From the NCBI GenBank assembly GCA_009746045.1, contig RPFO01000065.1, positions 2,837,911 to 2,901,910 of the forward strand: DNA of 64,000 nucleotides, read 5' to 3'. The stretch is from Mesostigma viride (lineage: Eukaryota > Streptophyta > Mesostigmatophyceae > Mesostigmatales > Mesostigmataceae). Numbering within the stretch: the first letter of the stretch is position 1; each line of letters starts with the position of its first letter. The notes beneath the pieces are model-generated. The model ran no database searches, had not been told where the DNA came from, and saw nothing but the letters and a program-made list of their open reading frames with translations. Below, piece by piece: positions 55,001 to 64,000 of this stretch. The position numbers and the translations under genes are program-made.

Positions 55001-58000
55001 CAGCATAGCTTCCGCACCCCAAGGGTGGTGAAGAAAATTTCAGCATAGCTTCCGCACCGCAAGGGTGGTGAAAAAAATTCAGCATAGCTTCCGCACCGCA
55101 AGGGTGGTGAAAAAAATTCAGCATAGCTTCCGCACCCCAAGGGTGGTGAAAAAAATTCAGCATAGCTTCCGCACCCCAAGGGTGGTGAAGAAAATTTCAG
55201 CATAGCTTCCGCACCGCAAGGGTGGTGAAAAAAATTCAGCATAGCTTCCGCACCCCAAGGGTGGTGAAAAAAATTCAGCATAGCTTCCGCACCGCAAGAG
55301 TGGTGAAAAAAATTCAGCATAGCTCCCGCACCGCAAGGGTGGTGAAGAAAATTTCAGCATAGCTTCCGCACCGCAAGAGTGGTGAAAAAAATTCAGCATA
55401 GCTTCCGCACCCCAAGGGTGGTGAAAAAAATTCAGCATAGCTTCCGCACCCCAAGGGTGGTGAAGAAAATTTCAGCATAGCTTCCGCACCGCAAGGGTGG
55501 TGAAAAAAATTCAGCATAGCTTCCGCACCGCAAGGGTGGTTAAAAAAATTCAGCATAGCTTCCGCACCCCAAGGGTGGTGAAAAAAATTCAGCATAGCTT
55601 CCGCACCGCAAGGGTGGTGAAGAAAATTTCAGCATAGCTTCCCCACCACAAGGGTGGTGAAAAAAATTCAGCATAGCTTCCGCACCCCAAGGGTGGTGAA
55701 CAAAATTTTAGCATAGCTTCCGCACCCCAAGCGTGGTGAAAAAAATTCAGCACAGCTTCCGCACCACAAGGGTGGTAAAAAAAATTCACCATAGCTTCCG
55801 CACCCCAAGGGTGGTGAAGAAAATTTCAGCATAGCTTCCGCACCGCAAGAGTGGTGAAAAAAATTCAGCATAGCTCCCGCACCGCAAGGGTGGTGAAAAA
55901 AATTCAGCATAGCTCCCGCACCGCAAGGGTGGTGAAGAAAATTTCAGCATAGCTTCCGCACCGCAAGAGTGGTGAAAAAAATTCAGCATAGCTTCCGCAC
56001 CCCAAGGGTGGTGAAAAAATTCAGCATATCTTCCGCACCCCAAGGGTGGTGAAGAAAATTTCAGCATAGCTTCCGCACCCCAAGGGTGGTGAACAAAATT
56101 CAGCATAGCTCCCGCACCGCAAGGGTGGTGAAAAAAATTCAGCATAGCTTCCGCACCCCAAGGGTGGTGAAAAAAATTCAGCATAGCTTCCGCACCGCAA
56201 GAGTGGTGAAAAAAATTCAGCATAGCTCCCGCACCGCAAGGGTGGTGAAGAAAATTTCAGCATAGCTTCCGCACCGCAAGAGTGGTGAAAAAAATTCAGC
56301 ATAGCTTCCGCACCCCAAGGGTGGTGAAAAAAATTCAGCATAGCTTCCGCACCCCAAGGGTGGTGAAGAAAATTTCAGCATAGCTTCCGCACCGCAAGAG
56401 TGGTGAAAAAAATTCAGCATATCTCCCGCACCGCAAGGGTGGTGAAAAAAATTCAGCATAGCTTCCGCACCCCAAGGGTGGTGAAGAAAATTTCAGCATA
56501 GCTTCCGCACCGCAAGGGTGGTGAAGAAAATTTCAGCATAGCTTCCGCACCGCAAGGGTGGTTAAAAAAATTCAGCATAGCTTCCGCACCGCAAGGGTGG
56601 TGAAAAAAATTCAGCATAGCTTCCGCACCCCAAGGGTGGTGAAAAAAATTCAGCATAGCTTCCGCACCGCAAGGGTGGTGAAAAAAATTCAGCATAGCTC
56701 CCGCACCGCAGAGTGGTGAAAAAAATTCAGCATAGCTTCCGCACCCCAAGGGTGGTGAAAAAAATTCAGCATAGCTTCCGCACCGCAAGAGTGGTGAAAA
56801 AAATTCAGCATAGCTCCCGCACCGCAAGGGTGGTGAAGAAAATTTCAGCATAGCTTCCGCACCGCAAGAGTGGTGAAAAAAATTCAGCATAGCTTCCGCA
56901 CCCCAAGGGTGGTGAAAAAAATTCAGCATAGCTTCCGCACCCCAAGGGTGGTGAAAAAAATTCAGCATAGCTTTCGCACCCCAGAGTGTTAAAAAAAATT
57001 CAGCATAGCTTCCGCACCACAAGGGTGGTAAAAAAAATTGGCTTGCGTGTGGGGGAAAGCTGCCATGCATGTACATGTAGATGAGGGTGGCTGCCATGCT
57101 TGCGTGGGTAAAGGGGGCGCCTGGTATGCATGGGTGTGCGTGGGTGTGGTGGCCATGCATGCATGTGGGGGGGGAGAGGCTGCCATGCATCACAAGCACT
57201 GACACGACACACACCTATTGCCCCCACCAACACCCTCCTTCTTACCATCTCCTCATCCTCCGACTTGGCCTTGTGCACAGAGTACGTGCGGTAGAACTTG
57301 ATATACTTCATCGCATCCATGCCCGGAAGGTCCTCCTCGGAGGGGCGCCCAAAGTAGACCTGAAGCTCCGTGTGTGACCGCTCCCGCAACGCCTTTTCCA
57401 TGCTCCCCTTGACATTCTCCACATACGCGATCTCGTTCTCCTTGGGCACGTGCAGCGGCAACAACGAACATCCCGGACGCATGAAATGCTCGTGGAAACC
57501 CATCAACACCCACTCTGCCCGCGACGCCGACACCTGCACCCAACCACCGCAACCACAATCGCAAAGCACGCATCAACACCAACGCTACCGTCAAGCAACA
57601 TGATTACCGTCGCATACACAGCAAGCATTCCACCGAGTGCCACATAGATTTAGAACCCACCCATGCAAACGACCACGCCAAGACTCACCCGCCTAGCGGC
57701 AAGGTAGTCCGCGATCTCATCATTGCCGTCGCTCGTCACCTTGACGTCCGCCGTCTCGTCAGACTTGTTCATATACTTGTTCAAATACTCGACGATGTGG
57801 ATGCTGGCGACGATCTCCACATTGATGTGACAATCGAGCAGTAGCAAAAACACGGGATTATATGGCACAATCCACCTATTCAGCTTGCACAAGGGCCGCC
57901 GGCGATACTGCATGTACCCGCGCGCGTCCACATACGTCCTCCCCACGTACGCCTTGGGGAACTTCTTTTGGCAAACCGGCCACGTTACATTCGCGTCGCA

Positions 58001-61000
58001 CTCCTCCAAATCTGGCAGACCCTCGTCGTACTCCTTCCTCGCCGCCTCTTCCGCCCGCACGTCGGCAGCCCTCGCTGCCATCCTGGGAGGCTGCTCCACC
58101 TCCTTCCGCCTACCCTGCATGCACTTGGTGCCGCGATGATGATTGTGCACCATATGCGTTAAAACCTTCTCGCGCAACTCGGGCATCTCGACCGGGGGCA
58201 GCTCAGCCCATACGTGCTGATCCACCAACCCGTTCTCGTTCGTAGGGTGGCATACCTTGGGGAGCCGGTAGATGATATGAGCATGCGGCAATCCCCGGGT
58301 CTGATATTCTATAACGTATGTCAGATACACCGGCTTGCGCCCAAAGACCACCCCAGATGTAATCAAGGAGATGAGGAACCGCAACTTCAGTTTGAACACC
58401 CGATCCACGATATCGGGATGCTCTAGCGGCTCTTTGGTCCCATCCGGTTTTGCCGGCACGTTATCCAAGATCTCTTTCCATCGAGGATTGCAAGTCATCG
58501 TCACAAAGTGACTCGGCTCGCCATCCGTGACAATCGCCGCCAACTGATCCTGGATACGGCTGGCGCGCGCTCGAACCCCAAAACCCACGCCTGCTGGAAT
58601 GATGACCTTCTTGCCCACGCGCAGCTCATCAAGGACCTCATCCCCCGCATCCACCGCATCGTAGTCAATGTCCTCCTCCTTCTCGCGCTGCTCCAACTGC
58701 CGCAACGCATCCTCGGCCTCACGCACCGTCGCAGTGCGCAGCTGCACGTCCTCCTGCATGCTACGCACATATGACAACCGGTTGTCTTGCACGCACGAAA
58801 ATGCGTGCAGCGCAAACAATTGCCTCAAGGTGCCCTTGTTGCGAAACCGCTCGTCCGAGTACAGGCAATACTTCAGAATCTTGCCCAGTTTTTCCGACCT
58901 TGAACCATCCTTGGACGCGCCACGCCCGTACCACCACAAGCCGACCCCCTCGGAAAACAGCACAGGGAACGCTAGGGGCATGTACCTCTGGTCCCCCATC
59001 ACCAACCTCCGGCGGTACCGCTGCTCCCCATCCGCGTTTCGCTTGACAAAATCCACACGGAACTCGGCCGGTTCCGCCGTCCGCGTGTCCCTGCACACGT
59101 CAAAAATATGAAAATCCATTGACAAATGAATAAGTTTCCCTCTGTTTACACATCAATCACCCATTCATACTTTGAAGAACAACGCACCTGCCAAAACATC
59201 TTCCATTCATCACTTCCACCCACAATCTCACTTACGCAGGGAAGATGAAGATCTCTTGCGCATCCACCTCAGCCTTGTCTTTCTCCGCGACCTCCATCTT
59301 CCCTTCCCTCACGTCCGCCAACACCGTCTCCGCTTGGTGCACGAAATTCTGCAACAGCTCGTTGTAATCGCTAAAGTACTTTTCCATCTCCGCCAACAGG
59401 TTGCCTGACTGCCCCTCCCTCAAGTCAAGCCTGCAAGCAAACATACATTGCAACACAAGAACTTGTTGAGGTCATGCTGCCATGTACACCTCCATGCAAT
59501 AGTAACAAAACTACGATATTCTAGGCAGGAAATAACGCGACAAACACGCACTTTCCCCACTCACTTTGCTGTCACCGATGCCAACGCTTGGGACTTCTCC
59601 GCCCCGCCCAGCAACATGTACATGGTGTTGTTGCTCTGCTTGCCATCAATCACGAGCGGGTCCACCATCTCGACCGTCTGACCATGCAACTCAAGTACGC
59701 TCGCGCCACGGCCCTCCGCAGCGTGCCCTATTGGCTTGGAAGCCACCACGTGTGCCACCGCAAAATACCTATTAATGCTCCGGCCGTAGGCCATCCACTG
59801 CCTCACATTGTCGGGATCGCAATGGATGCTACGCAACGCCTCCTCCTGCGGTGTCAACAAGTACTGGGCACGCTCCTCGGCGGTCCCCCTGCCCTCCGCC
59901 ACCATCTCCTCCCACGTGCGCCGCTTCAGCATCACGTCCCGCAAATTGGGTTCGAGCCCCTTGCCCACCATTTTCCCATTAGAGCAGCACGGACTTGTAT
60001 CGCGTCGCTCCTCCTTGAACAGCGGTGCGCCACACTTGCGGCAAACGCACGTGCGATGACCAAACAGGTCATACGGCCTTTGTTCATCCGGGACATCGGC
60101 AATAGGTCTCAAACAGTACTCCCTAACCTTGTCAAAGCCAGCAAAGTCACCAGTAACGCGTGAAGCCATGAGCCTCCTCGCGTCGCTGCCGGTAATCCCA
60201 AACTCGTTACGCTCCTTTCGCTCCTACACCACGTGAAGCAAGTGCGCACATGCAAAAGACACAATGCACAAAATGCATCGGCTCAGAGCTAGCATGCGCA
60301 TGTCGGTTTGTGGAGTGGCTGGCATCCATCATTGCGTGGGGGGGGGGCTGGCATGCGAGCGTGGGCTTGTGGGGCGAATGCCATGCTTGCTTGGGTGTGT
60401 GGGAGGCTGGCATGCGTGCTTGGGTGTGTGGAGGGGCTGGCATGCGTGCGGGCATGGGAGGTAAAGCTGCCACGCATGCCTATGTGTGGGGGGGGCTGGC
60501 ATGCGTGTGTTCCTGTGGGGGGGCCTAGGCATAGAAAAACAAACCACTAAACCTTACCCTCACGACTCGCTGTCCGGACGTCTCATTGCGCCACCGTGCT
60601 TCAATCGGGTCAATGAAAGCAACAGGAGACGCAGTCGAGTCAAAGTCCGGCCACGGTTCCGGGATCAAGCCATCACTTGGGGTCGACGGTTCAGTCTTGT
60701 ACCCATCACTTCCAGCCCCGTAGCCTGCTTCATCCTCATTAGCACCCCCAATGTCACCAGGGTCACTCGAGCCTCCATCGCCATCATCCGGACTCCGCCT
60801 CCTTCGCCGCGCCGTACATCGACGTCCCGGCTGCTCATCCTTCCGCAGTGTTCGGTCTGCTCTCCTCCGTGCTGCATTCGCTTGCCCCGCCTCGGCTGCC
60901 TGATTCACATTCGTCTCCCCTATATTGACGCTCGCCTGCCCATTCCTCATAGCAGGGCCTTCCTGCTGCGACCTTTTATTTAACAGCGACCTTCTGTAGC

Positions 61001-61549
61001 TGATCATGTTCCTCAACGACTTGATCTGCACACACAATAGCACAACCAAATAACACGCCACACACACCATACACATAACACATTAGCTCAATGCAAACAC
61101 GCTACTACCATCAAGGACAAATTCATTCATTTATTTCCAAGGACTTGAACAAACACAATCTAAATAACGCACTTGCAAACACACTCATCACAACTCACCA
61201 CTGGGCCTTTGATATTCTCAGCGATGTTGTCGCGTCCTTCCAGTGCTTGCTTTAACTCGATCAGTTTGTCAATTTTCTGCTCGATCGTGAGCCCAGGATT
61301 TCCAACCACGTCCTTCGCTGCATCACTGCATCGGTGCACCACTTCTTGTGCACGCACCGCATCCAAGTCTTCATCGTCAAAAGGCAGAGGCACAAAGCGT
61401 CGCTTCGCTGGACGCTGCTGTACAACTCCGCCGGATGGTGGGCCCTGCAATACGGTTCGTAGGAGACGCGAAATGAGTGAGAATGTTACCCGAGCGGTAA
61501 CGAGGATTCGCACCGTTGATTTTAACATATGTTTCTTTTTTTGCGCCAT
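49050..61549 (-). CDS. Helitron RepHel transposase fused to two USP-like cysteine peptidase modules
   Basis: Ten exons: 61549-61199, 61025-60558, 60223-59565, 59430-59236, 59090-57689, 57533-57246, 54569-54504, 54359-52564, 52438-51818 and 51767-49050. Phases fit throughout and give about 2,854 residues. Exon 3 has a zinc-binding CRKCG...PCCSNGK box. Exon 5 holds the Rep nuclease: FVTMTCNPRW, the HUH motif GLPHAHIIYRLP and the two-tyrosine motif EYLNKYMNKSD. Exon 8 is the PIF1 helicase: DGPAGTGKT, IIYDEISM, FAGDFRQVAPP, RNFRC; exon 9 adds VHKCQGQTLQRV and ALSRV. Exon 10 (905 codons) carries two peptidase-like modules, each with NSCHxDA (near 50990 and 49910) and a later His...Trp...Asp region. 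Exon 8 is one base short of a full frame near 52861-52875, so this copy may be inactive. The first codons come from a small inserted element. Confidence 0.88.
54656..57040. repeat. 39-bp minisatellite, about 61 copies, filling RepHel intron 6
   Basis: Units read gcatagcttccgcaccgcaa then gggtggtgaaaaaaattca, with variants (ccgcaag, ccccaag, cacaag; a 40-bp form with gaagaaaatttca). The pattern of variants is itself repeated in blocks of about 157 bp (four units), pointing to higher-order amplification. Because 39 is a multiple of three and the unit has no stop on the minus strand, it shows long open frames of a 13-residue repeat (MLNFFHHPCGAEA). Confidence 0.97.
60280..60530. repeat. Degenerate G-rich repeat in RepHel intron 2
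   Basis: Imperfect units of about 30 bp containing gctggcatgcgtg and tgtgggg. Related sequence (ggctgccatgcatg, tgggtgtg) lies at 57040-57190 in intron 6. Confidence 0.75.
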
Positions 61550-61921
61550 TTGGCGAGCATCGACTGGAGCCTGAACCTAGCGGGGGAATCGTGCGGGGGA
61601 ATCTTGAGGGGGAATCTTGCGGGGAAAAATTCCGAACGTGATTTTAGCGAAGTCCTACTACATTTTGCTTGGGTACACGGTACTACAGTTTCGTCACTGA
61701 AAATTTTCTGTAGTTGCGTTGGTGTTTCGTACGTTCCGCTGAAATTTTCGTGTTCAGTGCCCAGATCACAATTTGATCCGGGCGCAAAATGATTGGCTGT
61801 ACGGTACGAACCAAAAACGAAATTTTAGTATCTAAGTTCCGCAGCGCTTGCTGAATTTGCCCCGGAAGCCCGGGGGCACTTTCCCCGCTGAAAAAGGTGT
61901 CCGCGGAAGCGTATTGTAGTG
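61443..61921. mobile_element. 479-bp degenerate CACTA-type element at the 5' end of the RepHel gene
   Basis: The right end (reverse complement cactacaatacgcttccgcg) and the left end (ccctgcaatacggttcgtag) are inverted repeats with about 18 of 26 matching positions. The flanks are GGG and GGC, or tgggccc if counted more widely. The right-hand subterminal sequence (ccccgctgaaaaaggtgtcc) matches the element at 23.4 kb (ccccgctaaaaaaggtgtcc). It contains the ATG at 61549 now opening the RepHel frame, and its left edge reads TTGCAG on the minus strand, a usable splice acceptor. Confidence 0.6.
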
Positions 61922-61933
61922 GGCCCCAATCCC

Positions 61934-62040
61934 TCGCGTCGCGTCTATGTGGTTTGTCGGATACATCTGTGCGGTTTTTCGGCTACATCTGTGCGGATTT
62001 CGGCTACATCTGTGCGGTTCTCGGGTGTACCTGTCCGTCC
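61934..62040. repeat. 20-bp tandem repeat, three copies
   Basis: Copies of tcggctacatctgtgcggat-type sequence, followed by a short (gtcc)n run (cgtccgtccgtcagattc). Confidence 0.85.
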
Positions 62041-62105
62041 GTCCGTCAGATTCACCCATCTGACGGTCGTAAAACGTTGGGAGAGTAAATGGGTGGGATA
62101 GATGT

Positions 62106-62108
<3 letters not shown>

Positions 62109-62136
<28 letters not shown>

Positions 62137-62226
62137 GTCAGCGCCACGGCGCACATGGGCCAAAGTTTTCCACGCCGCACATGGGCAGCAGAGAATCTTT
62201 AGTGGCCGAGGGGTGCCCATGTGCGG
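62109..62226. repeat. (TTG)n array followed by an inverted repeat
   Basis: A trinucleotide array at 62109-62137, then three occurrences of gcacatgggc. Two of these form an inverted repeat with 13-bp arms (ccgcacatgggca at 62175-62187 and its complement at 62214-62226) and a 26-nt loop. It could be near the right end of the Helitron-like element. Confidence 0.75.
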
Positions 62227-62769
62227 CCTGGGACAACAACAAAAACGATCGTGTACGACGAGGTGTACGATTTGACCGGCCTATCGAATGACATCCTCCG
62301 TTTTCTGTCAAAGGCCAGTTTTTATTTCGGTCCACCTGGCGTGAGGGTTGAGGACTTGAGATCACCTTCCCGTCGTCGAGTGGCTTTGTAGGATATGACA
62401 AGACAGGCGGTAATTTTGAAGAATGTCGATTCGACGCAGGAGGTCGTTCATTTGAAATGTCACCATCCTGCGCTGCCATTTCCTATGTGCTGAGTTTATC
62501 CCACAAGAGACATCTGTCTTGTTTCCCGGATTGGACTGCGTTCCTGTGGAGTCCAGTTCACAAAAAGGTCATGGGCAGCACACGTTATTTTTGCCGCGTC
62601 CTCCGCACAAGAGGACCGCGTCGACTTCGGTGCCTCGCCTTCGTGCAGGCCATTTTGGAGGCCCTATTACGGCTTTCTCCTCCTCTTTGCAGGATTCATT
62701 GCCAAACCGCATTTTGCAGACGGGCTATTTGCATTGCATCGACCGGCAGCCTTGCCGCGCTCGTGAAAG
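62227..62769. promoter_or_regulatory. 5' flank of the membrane-protein gene
   Basis: No coding signal on either strand that I trust. It must hold the promoter and 5' UTR of the gene starting at 62770. No motif was recognised. Confidence 0.35.
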
Positions 62770-63855
62770 ATGGGTGCCAGGGTATGCTCCACGCCCGTTT
62801 TGATCCTGCTGATATGTGTCGCTGTTCTCGGGGGCGCTCATTTGTTCGGCCTGACGCCAAGCACCATACGCGTGCTCAAGGATGACGACGCTTTGCGCGA
62901 CCAGACGGACTACATTTACTCGCAATGGGCATGGCTGGCGGTCATGGCCCGCGACATCCGCGTCACCTTCATATCCCCAATCCTGCAAGTGCGTGTAGTT
63001 TCTTCCTTTTAACGCGCACCTCTGAACATTTTGAGTCATTTTCCCGCAGCTAGCATGTACGGCACTTTGTAACCAGGAGTGCTGAGGTGTAAGAAATCTG
63101 GTACGCTTCGTCACACTGCCACCTTACTCCCATCCACTGGACACCTTGCGCCCGCAGTGTTGAATTCACGTAGTTTTGGCTCCTCAAGCACACCATAGTG
63201 CATGTGACAATGCCTCCCACTTGCAGCTAAGGTGGATCCTAGAACTGAAAACAGCACCCTGTACACAACCACCGGTCAGCCGGTGCGGCAAGTGTCATGA
63301 TGTGGCTCCTCTCTGCTGCCCTCTGCGTAGCCATCTGCCAAGCCTGCAACCTCGCCGATGTGTACATGATGACGCCTGCCCTACAGAGCTGCAACTGGAT
63401 GCGTAGCTCTCTCTGCCAGTAAGAATCTCACTGATACCCCATCAATCCTCCGCCACAGTACCCACTGCCCCTGCAACAGCCTCCGTTGTCTAGGTCACAC
63501 CATCGCCAGCATGGCCCCACGTGCGCAAGCATGTAGCAGCCCTCCTCCTCATCATCCCCGTCCCTCCTCTGTATCTCGTGGGCTTTGCCCTCATGTACCT
63601 GCTGACCTGTGCCCACTATGGCACGCCCCCCTCCTTTCTTCTCAGCAATGCCCCGTCCCCACCCTTTCATGGCCGATACCTTCTCACGTACCCTTCCCTC
63701 CCTTCCCCCCCCCCCCCCCCCCGCCCACACACACAACACAAAACAATCATACGCACACCAAACACCAAGCACCAAACACCAAGCACACAACAAACACACA
63801 TCCACCCAACACATGCACACTCACACGCATACTCACACAACAACCACACATGAAT

Positions 63856-63890
<35 letters not shown>

Positions 63891-64000
63891 AGGCGCTGGT
63901 TGGGTTCAGCGCGTTCCTGTCCGCCCTAGTCGCGGCCGACCGCCTCTTCCACTTTTACCTCGCCTTTTACTGGAAAAAGTGTGCGCCGGTGCGGCCCGAG
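62770..64000 (+). CDS. Membrane protein, 5' end; possible GT2 cellulose-synthase-like (CslA/C-type) glycosyltransferase
   Basis: Exon 1 at 62770-62988 (73 codons) starts MGARVCSTPVLILLICVAVL, a signal anchor or first membrane segment. It ends DIRVTFISPILQ at a donor CAA|GTGCGT in phase 0. The next confident exon starts at 63891 after a (CA)n-rich acceptor: ALVGFSAFLSALVAADRLFH, then FYLAFYWKKCAPVRPE, running off the window. Joined, this gives a hydrophobic segment followed by a basic stretch and a proline-rich turn. That arrangement resembles the region just before the catalytic GT-A domain of plant CslA-type glucomannan synthases. A further hydrophobic stretch at about 63525-63610 (LLLIIPVPPLYLVGFALMYL) could be an extra exon, but its borders are not convincing. 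The catalytic D and QxxRW motifs would lie outside the window, so the enzyme call is tentative. Confidence 0.5.
63849..63890. repeat. (CA)n dinucleotide repeat at a splice acceptor
   Basis: About 20 CA units run directly into the acceptor CACCAG|GCG of the exon at 63891. A polyC run at about 63706-63722 lies in the same intron. Confidence 0.9.

Noticed and set aside
54511-57000. Many overlapping minus-strand frames of 67-250 codons with a 13-residue repeat
   Set aside because: They are created by the 39-bp stop-free minisatellite and lie inside a RepHel intron flanked by good splice sites.

Overview
This window is nuclear DNA of a eukaryote, most likely a flagellated green alga (Chlorophyta, probably Chlorophyceae). 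The evidence is short exons with GT-AG introns, GC-rich coding sequence, intron minisatellites, an intraflagellar-transport gene, a plant-type cupin with a transit-peptide-like leader, and a transposon load (LINE-like elements, CACTA-type elements, a Helitron). I saw no rRNA, tRNA or CRISPR that I could support. Exon coordinates were set by hand from splice consensus; exon lengths agree with reading-frame phase in every gene reported as complete.

Layout. 286-4542 (-): first six exons (311 codons) of IFT88, continuing past the left edge. 5514-18705 (+): a complete 14-exon kinesin of about 1,194 residues, head-to-head with IFT88 across a 971-bp spacer. 19.4-33.4 kb: a retrotransposon graveyard. 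It holds several decayed copies of a roughly 2-kb unit with a single LINE ORF1-like reading frame and no reverse transcriptase, 5'-truncated 3' ends, three fragments of a LINE ORF2 C-terminus, and a 586-bp CACTA-type element nested in one copy. 34198-35175 (-): a 3-exon cupin gene, divergent from 35807-40326 (+), a 2-exon NFKBIL1-like gene. The 3.3-kb intron of that gene contains a LINE 3' end whose (TTAA)n tail is interrupted by a 2.3-kb terminal-inverted-repeat element. 43800-44432 (-): C-terminal part of an ArfGAP2/3-type protein without a visible zinc-finger domain. About 46-62 kb: a very large Helitron-like element. 62770 to the right edge (+): 5' end of a membrane protein, possibly a GT2/CslA-like glycosyltransferase.

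The Helitron-like element is the most interesting part. It carries two convergent genes: an RPA70-like single-strand-binding protein (46977-48465, +) and a 10-exon RepHel gene (61549-49050, -). In order, the RepHel protein has a zinc-binding N-terminus, an HUH/Y2 rolling-circle nuclease and a PIF1-type helicase. A spliced 905-codon last exon then encodes two tandem cysteine-peptidase-like modules that resemble ubiquitin-specific proteases. Each module has an Asn-Ser-Cys-His box and a downstream His/Asp region. One intron of this gene is filled by about 61 copies of a 39-bp minisatellite. The helicase has one frameshift. A small CACTA-like element sits at the 5' end of the gene and supplies the present start codon and a possible splice acceptor. 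A 72-bp near-perfect palindrome lies upstream of the RPA-like gene.

The host genes IFT88 and kinesin could be co-expressed from their shared spacer in flagellar or microtubule functions; this is inference from position only.
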